Shown here piece after piece: positions 5,201-5,273 of a stretch of 5,273 bases of DNA. Under the pieces are notes generated by a model. It searched no databases. It saw nothing but the letters and a program-made list of their open reading frames with translations, and had not been told where the DNA came from. The stretch is from Saprospiraceae bacterium (lineage in GTDB: Bacteria > Bacteroidota > Bacteroidia > Chitinophagales > Saprospiraceae). The position numbers were made by a program, and so were the translations under genes. Location of the stretch: positions 1-5,273 of the forward strand of contig JAGQWV010000644.1 of the NCBI GenBank assembly GCA_020437045.1, read 5' to 3'. The number at the start of each line of letters is the position of its first letter. Within the stretch, counting starts at the first letter, position 1.

Positions 5201-5273
5201 CCTCATTCCACAATTCTAGTGCAGCATTTCCGAAGTAACTGATATTACTGTCGAGATTATTTTTTGTCAGATC

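Noticed and set aside
5234..5249. Inverted repeat AGTAA/TTACT near the right edge, followed by a T run
   Set aside because: The stem is only 5 bp with one G-C pair, and the T run starts about 10 bases after it, too far for an intrinsic terminator.

Overview
This window looks like ordinary chromosomal DNA from a member of the Bacteroidota, possibly an environmental Saprospiria- or Cytophagia-type organism. Four things suggest this: moderate-to-low GC; AT-rich spacers with weak or absent Shine-Dalgarno sequences; an export signal cleaved just before a glutamine (SYA|Q); and a GMC oxidoreductase/gluconate-2-dehydrogenase-subunit-3 pair of a type common in that phylum. The phylum call is an inference from style and gene content, not from a marker gene.

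Layout. Positions 1-213 are mostly non-coding, with a possible start of a further minus-strand gene running off the left edge. Positions 214-2565 (minus strand) hold a tight two-gene operon: a 567-aa FAD-dependent GMC oxidoreductase, then, 18 bp later, a 209-aa Gluconate_2-dh3-type small subunit with a Tat signal and a lipobox-like cysteine. Positions 2687-4018 (also minus) encode a secreted metal-dependent amidohydrolase of the prolidase-like subgroup. It is separated from the GMC gene by a 121-bp spacer containing palindromes and a weak hairpin. Positions 4019-4256 are a divergent intergenic region with a near-perfect 21-bp palindrome and a 10-bp direct repeat. On the plus strand lie two small genes: a roughly 101-aa protein with three predicted membrane segments (4275-4580) and a 114-aa acidic soluble protein of unknown function (4789-5133).

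How the genes may work together. The GMC enzyme has no export signal of its own, while its partner has one. The expected arrangement is 'hitchhiker' export: the folded, FAD-loaded (and probably iron-sulfur-loaded) catalytic subunit crosses the inner membrane bound to the Tat-targeted small subunit, which could then be lipid-anchored. The catalytic subunit has a C-x5-C-x3-C cluster matching the spacing of the 3Fe-4S ligands in direct-electron-transfer FAD glucose dehydrogenases. A periplasmic sugar or alcohol dehydrogenase feeding the respiratory chain is therefore plausible. No cytochrome c partner is visible here, and the substrate cannot be read from the sequence. The amidohydrolase is also predicted to be periplasmic, but nothing ties it functionally to the dehydrogenase beyond strand and proximity.

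I found no mobile element, CRISPR array, tRNA or rRNA, and no clear evidence of an undescribed multi-gene system. The most open items are the two small plus-strand proteins and the hairpin plus tandem heptamer just upstream of the second one.
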